A DNA stretch of 64,000 nucleotides from Chitinophaga silvatica (GCF_003419895.1 NZ_QPMM01000012.1:62001-126000); one strand, 5' to 3'; shown: positions 8,185 through 17,280, counted from the first letter of the stretch. Notes: a model not told the origin generated them from the letters alone. Made by a program: numbers and translations.

Positions 8185-9501
8185 ATGAAAGAGCAAAGCA
8201 ATATTCCTACTACAAAAGTAGAAAGAGCGGGTAAATTCGTAAGCACCGGATTAAAAGTAGGAACCAATTATATAAAGCATTATACCCGTAAACTGATAGA
8301 TCCTTCAACCACCAAGGATGCTTTGCATCAGGATAATGCTGCTGATATATACGATACGCTGAGCAACCTGAAAGGCAGCGCCCTCAAAGTAGCGCAGATG
8401 TTGAGTATGGATAAGGGTATGCTTCCTAAAGCCTATACCGAGAAGTTTGCCATGTCGCAATACAGCGCTCCGCCCCTCAGTGGCCCGCTGGTAGTGAATA
8501 CCTTCATGAAAACGCTGGGTAAGAGCCCCTCTCAGCTCTATGATACTTTTGATATGAAAGCGTCTAATGCTGCTTCAATCGGACAAGTACATAAAGCCAG
8601 TAAAGATGGTCGGCAACTTGCAGTAAAAATTCAATATCCGGGTGTTGCCAACAGCGTAAAATCAGACCTGCGGATTGTGAAACCATTTGCCATTCGAATT
8701 GTAGGGATGAATGAGGTGGATATGGATAAATATTTTGAAGAAATTGAAAGTAAACTGCTGGAAGAAACAGATTACCACCTCGAACTACGTAGGTCCATGG
8801 ATCTCTCTGCGGCCTCCTCACATATCCCTAACCTTGTATTTCCGGTCTATTATCCCGAACTATCTTCCGACCGCATTATTACGATGGACTGGCTGGAAGG
8901 CGCTCACCTGAAAGAATTTCTGGAAACCAATCCTTCTCAGGAAATAAAAAATAAAATAGGCCAGGCTTTATGGGATTTCTATCAGTTTCAGGTGCATTCC
9001 CTGAAGCAGGTGCATGCAGATCCTCACCCTGGTAATTTCCTGATGAGGGCCGATGGAACTATCGGAATTTTTGACTTTGGTTGTGTAAAAGAAATCCCTA
9101 ACGACTTCTATGTCAATTATTTTTTATTGATTGATAAAGAGGTTTTGAAGGATGAAAAACGCAGACATGAAATATATACCAACCTGGAAATGATCCATCC
9201 GACGGACTCTCCCAAAGAAATTGAATTCTTCTCAGGGTTGTTTCAGCATATGATAGATCTGCTTACTTTGCCTTTTACAGTTCCATCTTTTGACTTCGGA
9301 AATGAAGAATATTTTAATGAGATCTATGCTTACATGGATGAACTGTATAATATGAAGGAGATCAGGGAATCCAAAGTAGCAAGAGGATCCAGACATAGCC
9401 TGTATATAAATCGTACCTATTTCGGGTTATACTCTATTCTGAGTGATTTAAAGGCCAATATCATTACCGATCCCGCAAGAATAGCGCAATTACAGGGTTA
9501 A
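8185..9501 (+). CDS. AarF/ABC1/UbiB-family atypical kinase
   Basis: The 438-residue protein shows the family's features in order. A KxGQ-like segment (LKGSALKVAQMLS) is near residues 55-70. The Ala-rich nucleotide loop is SNAASIGQVHKAS, and AVKIQYPGV holds the ATP-binding Lys. HADPHPGNFL is the catalytic loop and IFDFGCVKE the metal-binding DFG motif. In other bacteria UbiB supports ubiquinone synthesis; in Bacteroidota, which use menaquinone, such proteins are usually of unknown role in isoprenoid-lipid handling. No transmembrane C-terminus like that of UbiB is obvious. It is co-transcribed with a TetR-like gene. Confidence 0.9.
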   Translation: MKEQSNIPTTKVERAGKFVSTGLKVGTNYIKHYTRKLIDPSTTKDALHQDNAADIYDTLSNLKGSALKVAQMLSMDKGMLPKAYTEKFAMSQYSAPPLSGPLVVNTFMKTLGKSPSQLYDTFDMKASNAASIGQVHKASKDGRQLAVKIQYPGVANSVKSDLRIVKPFAIRIVGMNEVDMDKYFEEIESKLLEETDYHLELRRSMDLSAASSHIPNLVFPVYYPELSSDRIITMDWLEGAHLKEFLETNPSQEIKNKIGQALWDFYQFQVHSLKQVHADPHPGNFLMRADGTIGIFDFGCVKEIPNDFYVNYFLLIDKEVLKDEKRRHEIYTNLEMIHPTDSPKEIEFFSGLFQHMIDLLTLPFTVPSFDFGNEEYFNEIYAYMDELYNMKEIRESKVARGSRHSLYINRTYFGLYSILSDLKANIITDPARIAQLQG

Positions 9502-9504
9502 TTT

Positions 9505-9573
9505 AGTCGCCATTTTAATCCTTTTGGTCGCAAGTTTCATATCCAACGGTCGCAAAGGCTTACTTTTGCGACC
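9505..9573 (+). promoter_or_regulatory. Phased GTCGC repeats and -7 element abutting the LytS-like kinase start
   Basis: Three direct copies lie at 9505 (AGTCGCCA), 9526 (GGTCGCAA) and 9548 (GGTCGCAA), 21 and 22 bp apart, two helical turns. An inverted copy (TTTGCGACC, 9565-9573) touches the ATG at 9574 and can pair with the copy at 9548-9556. TACTTTTG (9561-9568) fits TAnnTTTG and would place the transcription start at or next to the ATG. LytTR regulators typically bind direct repeats about two turns apart, so autoregulation by the gene at 10619 is plausible. Repeats are seen; function is inferred. Confidence 0.5.
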
Positions 9574-10614
9574 ATGAAAAATGAATGGTACCAGCAACGA
9601 TGGGCAGTTTTTGCCAGGCATGCATTGGCCTGGCTGATATTTTTTTCCTTGCCTTACCTTTTGAGGCCCTCCATTGATCATGGCAACCAGGACAAAATGC
9701 AGGACAAACAAGCTTGGGAGTATTATGCTTATTTTACCTATCTGGTTCTGATTACCTTCTTTTATCTGAATTCCTGGTTACTTATCCCGAAATATGTATA
9801 TAAAAAGAAAGTAACTACCTACCTGGTATATATACTTGGTTTCTTTGCATTTATATGTGTTGCACGTTATTCATTTGAGAAATTTGCATTGAAACCACAT
9901 GAGATAGATATTAAACCAATTATCTTATTCCAATTATTCATTTTCATCTTCATATTATCTGTTAGTACTGCCTATAAAACAATAGTAGACAAAATGGTAT
10001 TGGAAAGGCAGAACAGTGCAAAAGAAAATGAAAACCTCAAAACAGAACTAACATTATTACGCTCACAGGTAAGTCCGCACTTTATGTTTAATGTTTTAAA
10101 CAACATGGTGTCGCTGGCCCGTAAACGTTCTGATCTGCTAGAACCTTCTCTGATCAAGCTTTCCTCACTCATGCGATATATGCTTTACGAAGCCGACGAG
10201 GAAACAGTACCTTTGCATCGGGAAATTGAATATCTTCAAAGCTATATCGATCTGCAACAACAACGATTCAGTAAAAATGTAACCATTAATGTTTCAATGG
10301 ATGTGGGGAATGAAAATTTTGAGATAGAACCTATGCTACTGATTCCTTTTGTAGAAAATGCCTTCAAACACGGAACAGGAATGATACAGGATGCAACTAT
10401 CGATATAGAATTAAAGACCAGGGAAAAAATGCTTTTCTTTTACGTGAGAAATAAATTCGACGAAACCTCTTCCGAAATAAAAGATAAAACAAGCGGTATT
10501 GGCCTCACAAATGTGAAACGCCGGCTAAACCTGCTGTATGGCCATGATCAGCTCCTATACATTACTCAGAAAAATGGATGGTTTATTATTTCATTACAAT
10601 TAAACCTGCACTAA
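9574..10614 (+). CDS. LytS/YehU-type sensor histidine kinase
   Basis: The 346-residue protein has four hydrophobic segments in the first 140 residues. A short coiled coil follows, then a His_kinase domain of the LytS class: QVSPHFMFN with phospho-acceptor His at about 169, the N-box PFVENAFKHG, and the glycine-rich GIGLTNVKRRLNLLYG. It should autophosphorylate and pass phosphate to the LytTR response regulator encoded 4 bp downstream. The stimulus is unknown. The start codon is preceded by no Shine-Dalgarno sequence; instead a GTCGC repeat and a -7-like element abut it. Confidence 0.93.
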   Translation: MKNEWYQQRWAVFARHALAWLIFFSLPYLLRPSIDHGNQDKMQDKQAWEYYAYFTYLVLITFFYLNSWLLIPKYVYKKKVTTYLVYILGFFAFICVARYSFEKFALKPHEIDIKPIILFQLFIFIFILSVSTAYKTIVDKMVLERQNSAKENENLKTELTLLRSQVSPHFMFNVLNNMVSLARKRSDLLEPSLIKLSSLMRYMLYEADEETVPLHREIEYLQSYIDLQQQRFSKNVTINVSMDVGNENFEIEPMLLIPFVENAFKHGTGMIQDATIDIELKTREKMLFFYVRNKFDETSSEIKDKTSGIGLTNVKRRLNLLYGHDQLLYITQKNGWFIISLQLNLH

Positions 10615-10618
10615 TCAT

Positions 10619-11326
10619 ATGAAATGTATAGCCATCGATGATGAACCGTTAGCACTTGATTTACTGGAAGATAATATTAGCATGGTGCCTTATCTGACAT
10701 TAGTCGGAAAATGTAGCAATGCTTTTGAAGCTATAGAGATTTTACAAAGGCAACAGGTTGATTTAATCTTCCTTGATATTCAGATGCCAGGCTTAACAGG
10801 CTTGCAATTACTGCAATCGTTGGCCCATAAACCTATAGTAATCCTCATTACCGCATATGAGAAATATGCGCTCGAAGGATTTAACCTCGATGTTACAGAT
10901 TATCTGGTAAAACCCGTTTCTATTGAGCGTTTTGTAAAAGCCTGCAATAAGGCCCATGAATTATGGCAGCTCAAAAACGGTAATAAACAGTCGACCACCC
11001 ATTCTGATTTCTTTTTCGTCAACGTAGATTACAGTTTACAGAAAATTGTATTTGCTGATATTTTATGGATTGAAGGATTGAAAGATTATGTGCGTATTCA
11101 TTTGCGTAATAATCCAAAACCGGTAGTTACCCGCATCAGTTTCAAAAACCTGGAAGAACAGTTGCCTGGTAAACATTTTATAAGAATTCATAAATCGTAC
11201 ATTGCTGCTGTTGCAGCCATTACTGCCATCAGAAAAAACAGCATCTTTTTAGACTCCATCGAATTACCGGTAGGCGACACTTATAGGGATAGTGTTTTTG
11301 CCATCGCGGGTAAAACAAATTCATAA
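10619..11326 (+). CDS. LytTR-family response regulator
   Basis: The 235-residue protein has a receiver domain (about 1-120) with the acidic pair AIDDEP, the phospho-acceptor Asp in LIFLDIQMPG and the conserved Lys in DYLVKPVS. A LytTR DNA-binding domain follows (about 140-230), with ILWIEGLKDYVRIHL and FIRIHKSYIAAV. It follows the LytS-like kinase gene by 4 bp and precedes an outer-membrane beta-barrel gene by about 97 bp, so that gene may be a target. Confidence 0.94.
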   Translation: MKCIAIDDEPLALDLLEDNISMVPYLTLVGKCSNAFEAIEILQRQQVDLIFLDIQMPGLTGLQLLQSLAHKPIVILITAYEKYALEGFNLDVTDYLVKPVSIERFVKACNKAHELWQLKNGNKQSTTHSDFFFVNVDYSLQKIVFADILWIEGLKDYVRIHLRNNPKPVVTRISFKNLEEQLPGKHFIRIHKSYIAAVAAITAIRKNSIFLDSIELPVGDTYRDSVFAIAGKTNS

Positions 11327-11393
11327 TACGATCTTTCGTAGCAACTTTTTTAATTCTTATCTCATTTCTTATACAATTTCCATTTTGTCGATC

Positions 11394-11401
11394 TATTTTT
11401 G
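11394..11401 (+). promoter_or_regulatory. Possible -7 element for the outer-membrane protein gene
   Basis: TATTTTTG fits TAnnTTTG and lies 21 bp before the ATG at 11423. No good -33 TTG is seen at 19 bp, so confidence is modest. Confidence 0.35.
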
Positions 11402-11422
11402 CGCGTCTGAATTTTATCTACC

Positions 11423-13975
11423 ATGCAAAAAATCGCACTATTTATTACCCTGTTCCTGCTTACCCTCAGTGCAGGCGCTCAACCCCCTGCCGGTGCAGGT
11501 GGCCGTATGCCAATGGGAATGTCAGGACATCTTTATGGGAAAGTCGTTGACCCTGATGGTAAACCTGTTAGTTATGCTTCTGTAATAGTACTCCAAAACC
11601 GGATGGACAGTGCCACTAAAAAAATGAAGGAAAAATTAGTGAAAGGCGCTCTTACAAAAGGTAATGGAGAATTTAGCCTCGACGACATCCCCGCTCGCGG
11701 TCCGTTAAAGCTTAGAATTACAGCTACCGGATACAAAACTTATGAGCAGGCTGTTAGCTTTCCGCCGTTCGACAAAGATCTGGGCAACCTGAAACTGACT
11801 GTTAGCACCACCCAGCTGCAAGGGGTAACTGTAACCAGTACCAAACCTGTCATGCAAATGGATGTCGACAAAAAAGTCTTCAATGTCGAAAAAAACATCG
11901 TTAGCGCAGGTGGTACAGCCCTCGATGTAATGAAAAACGTACCTTCCGTGAATGTAGATATTGATGGTAATGTTACCCTCCGTAACAGCTCTCCTCAATT
12001 GTACATCGACGGTAGACCAACCACTCTGACCCTGGAACAAATTCCGGCTGATGCCATCGAAAACGTGGAAGTAATTACCAATCCTTCCGCTAAATATGAT
12101 GCTTCCGGCGGAAGTGCAGGTATCCTCAACATTGTACTTAAAAAGAACCGTAAAACCGGTTACAATGGTAATCTCCGCGCAGGGGTCGACAAACGTGGTG
12201 CCGTTAATGGAGGCGCCGATTTCAACGTTCGTCAGGGTAAACTGAACATCAGCGCCAGCGCAATGGGCAACCAGATGAAAGGTAGAACCAACGGTACTAC
12301 CGAAAGAAGTAACTTTGCCGATACACCGCCAACCTTCATCAATCAGCTCAACAGCAACAGAACCGATGGTGGATTTGTATTCGGTAAACTCGGCGTAGAC
12401 TGGTTTGCTACAAACAGAACTACACTATCCATCGCCGGTATTAAAGTGCATGGCGATATGAACCCAGGCGAAACTATCGATATCAATACCGATACACTGG
12501 GTAAAGCTTCTCCGATTCATACCTTCAGCCAGCGTAATTCAAACATGAAGAACTCCTTCAATGCAAATGGACTCGTACTGGGTATGAAACATCTCTTCCC
12601 TAAAGAAGGAGAAGAATGGACCGCCGATTTCAACTACTTTGGTGGTAAGAGCAATAATAACTCTAACTACCGGACAGACAGATACGGCACCGGTTCTGAA
12701 ATTATCGGAAATGATTTACAGAAAATATTGGGTGGTGGTTCTATGAGCTTCATGACCCTCCAAACCGATTATGTAAAACCAATTTCTGGTAAACTCAAAC
12801 TCGAAACTGGTTTAAGAGCTTCCATTCGTACTACCAAAAGTGTTTTCGATAACTACACCTTCGACCACGAGAAAAACGATTATGTATTGCAACCTGCTGC
12901 ATCCAACAATTATAAAAACAATGACAATGTGTATGCAGCCTATGTAAGCGTTTCAAATACTATTAAGAACTTTGGTTATAAGGTTGGAGTACGTGCCGAA
13001 AGCTCCGATTATTCAGGAGATATGCTCAATACAGGTCAGCATTTCAAAAATAACTACCCTGTAAGCTTATTCCCTTCAATTTTCCTGAGCCAGAAGCTTA
13101 AACATGAGCAGGAATTGCAGGTTAGCGTAACCCGTCGTATCAATCGCCCTAACTTCTTCCAGTTAATTCCGTTTACCGATTCTACAGATAAACTGAATAT
13201 CACTAAAGGTAATCCGGGCCTGATACCAGAGTTTACACAAGCTGCAGAACTCTCTTACCTGAAAACCTTTAAAGGTAACAATACCTTTTTGGCTACAGTA
13301 TATTACAGACATACCAATAACCTGATCACCCGTTACCTGAGTAAGGAGATCAATCCGGTACATAACGATGAGATGCTGGTAAATACGTATATCAACGCCA
13401 ACTCGAGCTATTCGGCCGGTGCGGAGTTAACTGCCATGAATTCTATCACCAAATGGTGGAGCCTTTCATCGAACGTGAATATTTATAACTCTAAAATCAA
13501 TACCGATAATGTAAGCCAATCTCAGGATGCATTATGGAGCTGGTTTGGAAAAATCAGTAACACTTTTAAACTGCCATCGAGCTTTGAAGTGCAGCTATCA
13601 GGTCTTTATCAATCTAAAACCAACTTACCAATCAATGATAATAAAGGCAGGATGGATGGCCCTCCTATGCAGCAGTCTCAAAATGCTTCACAGGGATATA
13701 TTGCCTCCTTCTATGGTGTAGATGCTGCTATCAAGAAAAGCTTCCTGAAAAACAATGCTGCTTCAGTAACATTGAGTATCAACGATATTTTCAGAAGCCG
13801 CAGATCTGACCAGTATTCACAAAGTGCTTACTTCACTCAATACTATAGCCGTTTACGCGATCCACAAATGATTCGTCTGAACTTTGCATATCGCTTCGGT
13901 AAAATAGATGCTACTCTCTTCAAGCGTAAAAACATGGGAGCGGGTATGCAGGGTATGCAGGAAGTTATTCAATAA
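11423..13975 (+). CDS. TonB-dependent receptor-like outer-membrane beta-barrel protein
   Basis: The 850-residue protein has a signal peptide (about 1-19, ending SAGAQ). A carboxypeptidase-regulatory-like beta-sandwich (about 33-115) contains LYGKVVDPDGKPVSYASV. A plug domain (about 125-235) has VMKNVPSVNVDIDGNVTLRN and LYIDGRPTTL. A large barrel of the OMP_b-brl_3 type fills the rest. Unlike the SusC-like gene at the left edge it has no SusC-type extension, so it belongs to the general TonB-dependent family whose cargo is often unknown. The first 40 residues are rich in Gly, Pro and Met (GAGGRMPMGM), as is the tail (MGAGMQGMQ); a metal link is speculative. It follows the LytS/LytTR pair and ends at a strong terminator. 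Confidence 0.93.
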   Translation: MQKIALFITLFLLTLSAGAQPPAGAGGRMPMGMSGHLYGKVVDPDGKPVSYASVIVLQNRMDSATKKMKEKLVKGALTKGNGEFSLDDIPARGPLKLRITATGYKTYEQAVSFPPFDKDLGNLKLTVSTTQLQGVTVTSTKPVMQMDVDKKVFNVEKNIVSAGGTALDVMKNVPSVNVDIDGNVTLRNSSPQLYIDGRPTTLTLEQIPADAIENVEVITNPSAKYDASGGSAGILNIVLKKNRKTGYNGNLRAGVDKRGAVNGGADFNVRQGKLNISASAMGNQMKGRTNGTTERSNFADTPPTFINQLNSNRTDGGFVFGKLGVDWFATNRTTLSIAGIKVHGDMNPGETIDINTDTLGKASPIHTFSQRNSNMKNSFNANGLVLGMKHLFPKEGEEWTADFNYFGGKSNNNSNYRTDRYGTGSEIIGNDLQKILGGGSMSFMTLQTDYVKPISGKLKLETGLRASIRTTKSVFDNYTFDHEKNDYVLQPAASNNYKNNDNVYAAYVSVSNTIKNFGYKVGVRAESSDYSGDMLNTGQHFKNNYPVSLFPSIFLSQKLKHEQELQVSVTRRINRPNFFQLIPFTDSTDKLNITKGNPGLIPEFTQAAELSYLKTFKGNNTFLATVYYRHTNNLITRYLSKEINPVHNDEMLVNTYINANSSYSAGAELTAMNSITKWWSLSSNVNIYNSKINTDNVSQSQDALWSWFGKISNTFKLPSSFEVQLSGLYQSKTNLPINDNKGRMDGPPMQQSQNASQGYIASFYGVDAAIKKSFLKNNAASVTLSINDIFRSRRSDQYSQSAYFTQYYSRLRDPQMIRLNFAYRFGKIDATLFKRKNMGAGMQGMQEVIQ

Positions 13976-13990
13976 GAGGTTTAAATCCTA

Positions 13991-14022
13991 AAAAGGCCGG
14001 AATGCATAATTCCGGCCTTTTT
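13991..14022. terminator. Bidirectional rho-independent terminator
   Basis: AAAAGGCCGGAAT and ATTCCGGCCTTTTT form a perfect GC-rich stem with a short loop, flanked by A and T runs, between the convergent beta-barrel (plus) and phosphatase (minus) genes. Confidence 0.9.
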
Positions 14023-14057
14023 ATTTGTATAATATTGATGAAGTTATCTATCTGATC

Positions 14058-14789
14058 TTACGTATTCCTTCCTTTTTCGTCCGGATAAAACGATTGTACT
14101 ACATCACTTTGCCAGATCTCCTTTGTTACAACGTTAATCGCTGATATTTTACCCTTAAAGGCTGCACCGGTATCTACGTTATGTACGTTAACTGCCGTCA
14201 TTGGTTTTGTTTCACCATAATTGGTGCTGGGTGTATGGCCAATATAAATTTCCTTAAAGAGGGCTAATCTTCGGGGATAGCGGAGAGAATCGATAGGGAT
14301 ACTGGTATCCATGGCCAGGGCAAGTTCCCACAGGCTACGATCCCAATATAACATAGGCTCAAATCTTTCCTTGGTCGGGCCATGTGTTGAAGTGAAACCT
14401 GCATGTACAAATAATCTATCCAGGTCGTCTATATAGTACAAACGCATTGCATTGAAGAAGGCGGTATGTTCTAGTCGTTGTGCTGGCGATAGCTTATTAA
14501 AACTGGCTATAGTAGCCATTCCCCCATTTCTAGTCCAGGATTCTTCCGGCATTATGCCCATGAGCCACGATTCGCACCAGGCATCATGATTCCCTTTAAT
14601 AAAGTAACAATTATACTGTTCCTCTAACTCCATCAGGTAGGAAATCACCTCGGCCGATTCAGACCACCCATCGACATAATCTCCCAGAAAAATCAACGTA
14701 TCTTCCGGCTCAGGTGCGATTCGTTCTATTAATTGCTTCAGCGCCTTTAACGCTCCGTGTATATCCCCAATTACGTATGTCGCGGGCAT
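14058..14789 (-). CDS. Metallophosphoesterase of the PPP (serine/threonine phosphatase-like) type
   Basis: The 243-residue protein carries the motif set of PPP-type metallophosphatases: GDIHG (residues 8-12), GDYVDGW (about 36-42) and GNHDAWC, with further metal-ligand candidates at FVHAGF and YIGHTPS. It resembles bacterial diadenosine tetraphosphatase or Ser/Thr phosphatase proteins; the substrate cannot be fixed. It starts 1 bp after the end of a 2OG-Fe(II) oxygenase gene and is third in an operon led by a Nudix-type regulator. Known targets of NrtR-like regulators include NAD and sugar metabolism, but no such enzyme is in this operon. Confidence 0.88.
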   Translation of the reverse strand: MPATYVIGDIHGALKALKQLIERIAPEPEDTLIFLGDYVDGWSESAEVISYLMELEEQYNCYFIKGNHDAWCESWLMGIMPEESWTRNGGMATIASFNKLSPAQRLEHTAFFNAMRLYYIDDLDRLFVHAGFTSTHGPTKERFEPMLYWDRSLWELALAMDTSIPIDSLRYPRRLALFKEIYIGHTPSTNYGETKPMTAVNVHNVDTGAAFKGKISAINVVTKEIWQSDVVQSFYPDEKGRNT

Positions 14790-14790
14790 T

Positions 14791-15354
14791 TTATACTTGT
14801 TGTTTATACATGATATCCGTTCTGATCACATATTTAACTCCTTCTGTAAGCATTGCTCCTTCATGTCTTAACGGATGATAAAACATCAGGGCCATACCTG
14901 TAGATGGGCGTATCACTTCCCCGGTCGCAAAGATAGTTTCCCCTCCCGTATATCCATCATTTAAATATATCAAAAAAGTATATTGACTGGCTTCATGAAC
15001 ATTTCTGACGTATGCATTATCCGGATGCATTCTGAAACGCTGACCAGGTTTGTATCTGTAGAAGCGGAATAATTCGTTTAATCCTATTGGTTGACAATTA
15101 CCATGTCCTTTGGGAGCAAATGGGAGCACTCTCTCAGCCAGGTCTTGCGCTAATTGCAGGTCTGTGCTAAAAACCCTTTCGTTATTACGAACAGATTTTA
15201 CCAGTCGCTGTGTTCCATCACCCATTTGTATTTTGGCTTCTTCATAACCAACTGCCTCACTTTTTTCAATGAGGGTGGCGCATTCTTCCCGGGTCAGGAA
15301 ATTGTTGATAATAAATATCTCCGGGCTAACTGTTGTTAATGTTGCATTATTCAT
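14791..15354 (-). CDS. 2-oxoglutarate/Fe(II)-dependent oxygenase (prolyl 4-hydroxylase-like)
   Basis: The 187-residue protein has a double-stranded beta-helix signature: RFYRYKPGQRFRMHPD with iron ligands His110 and Asp112, a distal His (PLRHEG, His164) and a 2-oxoglutarate-binding basic residue near the end (Lys174 or Arg178 in EGVKYVIRTD). TFLIYLNDGYTGGET is typical of the P4Hc/2OG-FeII_Oxy family. Its start codon overlaps the end of the Nudix regulator gene by 8 bp, so it is translationally linked to it. The substrate, protein or small molecule, is unknown. Confidence 0.9.
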   Translation of the reverse strand: MNNATLTTVSPEIFIINNFLTREECATLIEKSEAVGYEEAKIQMGDGTQRLVKSVRNNERVFSTDLQLAQDLAERVLPFAPKGHGNCQPIGLNELFRFYRYKPGQRFRMHPDNAYVRNVHEASQYTFLIYLNDGYTGGETIFATGEVIRPSTGMALMFYHPLRHEGAMLTEGVKYVIRTDIMYKQQV

Positions 15355-16036
15355 CTTCGGGGGTATTGATATGAAAACTATTTTTCTTTAGTTGTTTATT
15401 GAAGCGATATAGTTCGGGATGTCTGTTTTTCAGTCCTTCCCGTTTGGTACCGGTGTTTATAATGTAGGCAGCATCAAGGATTTTTCTGCGAAAATTCCGC
15501 CTGTCAAGTTTTGTTTCGAGTATACATTCGTATAGTTCATGTAGCTCTGTGATGGTAAACAGCTCGTCCAGGAGTTCGAATCCAACGGGATAGTATAGAA
15601 TTTTGGAGCGTAGCCTTTGCAGGGCCACCTGGAAAATATGTTTGTGATCGAACCCTAATGCCGGCAGATGTTTTACATTAAACCACTTTACATCGTTGGC
15701 CATGGTACCGGCAACAATCTGAAATTTAGAAGGATTGATAAGGGCATAATGCCCTACGGCAATAACACGGCCCCTGGGGTCGCGTTCCGGTTCATCAAAT
15801 GTATAGAGCTGTTCCAGGAATACTTTATTCATCCCCAGCTTAGTATATAAAATGCGCTCACAAGTATCCCTCAGGGTTTCTTCCATTTGTAGGAATCCTC
15901 CCGGTAAAGTCCATTGATCCTTGTAGGGTTCATCCTTCCTGTTGAGCAGGAGTACTGATAAGGTATTGTTGTGGTATCCGAAAACTACCAGGTCAACCGC
16001 CAAAGAGGGATTTTTGTACTCATGAAAAGCTTTCAT
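15347..16036 (-). CDS. NrtR-like transcriptional regulator with Nudix domain and C-terminal winged helix
   Basis: The 229-residue protein combines an N-terminal Nudix fold (about 10-140) with a C-terminal winged-helix domain (about 155-225, FRRKILDAAYIINTGTKREG). The Nudix box at about 47-69 reads GFLQMEETLRDTCERILYTKLGM-like but lacks the REXXEE catalytic glutamates (RILYTK instead), so hydrolysis is unlikely. Such degenerate Nudix domains act as ligand sensors in NrtR and in the Bacteroidota arabinose regulator AraR. A perfect palindrome (16040-16060) sits 4 bp upstream of its start codon, suggesting autorepression. It leads an operon with a 2OG oxygenase and a phosphatase. The ligand is unknown. 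Confidence 0.85.
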   Translation of the reverse strand: MKAFHEYKNPSLAVDLVVFGYHNNTLSVLLLNRKDEPYKDQWTLPGGFLQMEETLRDTCERILYTKLGMNKVFLEQLYTFDEPERDPRGRVIAVGHYALINPSKFQIVAGTMANDVKWFNVKHLPALGFDHKHIFQVALQRLRSKILYYPVGFELLDELFTITELHELYECILETKLDRRNFRRKILDAAYIINTGTKREGLKNRHPELYRFNKQLKKNSFHINTPEDE

Positions 16037-16039
16037 ATA

Positions 16040-16060
16040 TTAGCGTCACTTTAACGCTAA
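16040..16060. promoter_or_regulatory. 21-bp palindromic operator candidate for the Nudix-type regulator
   Basis: TTAGCGT-CACTTTA-ACGCTAA is a perfect 7-7-7 inverted repeat ending 4 bp from the regulator's start codon. Length and symmetry fit operators of NrtR-family proteins. Binding is inferred. Confidence 0.6.
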
Positions 16061-16150
16061 GTAACATAAAAAATACTGCAAAAACAACAGTGGTACGGGA
16101 AGTTGACGATTTAACGTACAGAATTTCAATACTATGGATGAAATAAATAG

Positions 16151-16179
16151 TTGCTGCTTGTAGTGTTTTAGTATATTTG
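16151..16179 (+). promoter_or_regulatory. Predicted promoter for the AraC-family gene
   Basis: TTG at 16151-16153, 18 nt, then TATATTTG at 16172-16179, fitting TTG-N19-TAnnTTTG. The start codon is at 16206. Confidence 0.6.
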
Positions 16180-16205
16180 AATTAAGCTATAGTCATGACA
16201 GAGTA

Positions 16206-17207
16206 ATGCCATCACCAAAAAAAGCACAACGAAATTGGAAAGTTCGTCGACTAGCCAATAATGAAGCCTCAGAAAGTTTGCCCAATAAAATAGACACAAC
16301 AAATGGCAATACTCCCAAAATGGCTCCTGAAATAACGGAAACGGACGAACGTTACGAACAGCTTTCCTTTCTACCTATAGAAAGCGGCTGCTCCCTGATT
16401 TCTATTGCTGTACAGGCCCGGAAAACTATCGCTTACCGCCTGACGGAAGAGGAAAACAATGGCTATTTATATTTTACTCATGCAATCCTTCAACAGGAAG
16501 GAGATCAAACTTTCGAGATAAGTTGTTGCTTTAATGATAATTTCTGCCCGGAAATAGCTCTGAATCCAAACGACATCGCCAGGTTTATTGTATTTCGTTT
16601 TACTACCGACTGGATAAATAAGAATACAGATCTTTCCATGATGCATGCAAATAGTGCATTAAGAAAAATTGTAAATAAAGATTCAGATAAAATAACGCTT
16701 GCTTCAGATCAACTTCAATTCCAATATCTGAGCAACTTATACGAACTACTGGATCATGTTGCCACCGTTCCTTTATTTGAGCTACAGTTAAAGAATGCTG
16801 TAAATCCATTAATCAGCCAGGCAATACAACTATTATCACAAAAAGAACAAACATTACTTTCGCCACCCATTAGTTATAGGGATAATATCAACAGGATAGT
16901 CAGGTACCTCGATACCCACTTACAGGATGGATTTCCTGGCCTCACATTCCTTGCGAGTATTGGGCATATGAGCACCGCTACAATGCGCCGGCAATTCCCA
17001 CTGCATACAGGGTTCTCTGCTTTCGAATACTACCGGCATCAACAACTGAATTATGCTTTTAATAAGCTTCAGGAACCAGGTGATGTAAAAGATATTTCAA
17101 TGGAATTGGGATTCAGAAATCCTTCTAATTTCACAAGATTGTTCAGAGAACATTTTGGTTTATCTCCATCTGCCTTCCGGAAAAAGTTAAATGAAAATGA
17201 GGATTAA
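16206..17207 (+). CDS. AraC-family transcriptional regulator
   Basis: The 333-residue protein has a C-terminal AraC-type double helix-turn-helix (about 225-330): LTFLASIGHMSTATMRRQF for the first helix pair and DISMELGFRNPSNFTRLFRE, then GLSPSAFRKKL, for the second. The first 50 residues are polar and probably disordered. The middle (about 50-210) should be the sensing or dimerisation domain but matches nothing I recognise. It diverges from the Nudix-led operon and is 78 bp upstream of a small His-rich gene preceding the metal-efflux genes, so it may regulate either neighbour. Confidence 0.9.
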   Translation: MPSPKKAQRNWKVRRLANNEASESLPNKIDTTNGNTPKMAPEITETDERYEQLSFLPIESGCSLISIAVQARKTIAYRLTEEENNGYLYFTHAILQQEGDQTFEISCCFNDNFCPEIALNPNDIARFIVFRFTTDWINKNTDLSMMHANSALRKIVNKDSDKITLASDQLQFQYLSNLYELLDHVATVPLFELQLKNAVNPLISQAIQLLSQKEQTLLSPPISYRDNINRIVRYLDTHLQDGFPGLTFLASIGHMSTATMRRQFPLHTGFSAFEYYRHQQLNYAFNKLQEPGDVKDISMELGFRNPSNFTRLFREHFGLSPSAFRKKLNENED

Positions 17208-17272
17208 TCTTCAAAAGAATTCAGAAAAGTCTTAAAATAAAGCCGTCATTTAGAATTAATCCCATTTTTTTA

Positions 17273-17280
17273 TAACTTTG
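17273..17280 (+). promoter_or_regulatory. -7 element next to the start of the small His-rich gene
   Basis: TAACTTTG fits TAnnTTTG exactly and ends only 5 bp before the ATG at 17286, implying a leaderless or nearly leaderless mRNA. The -33 element is not clear. Confidence 0.45.
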
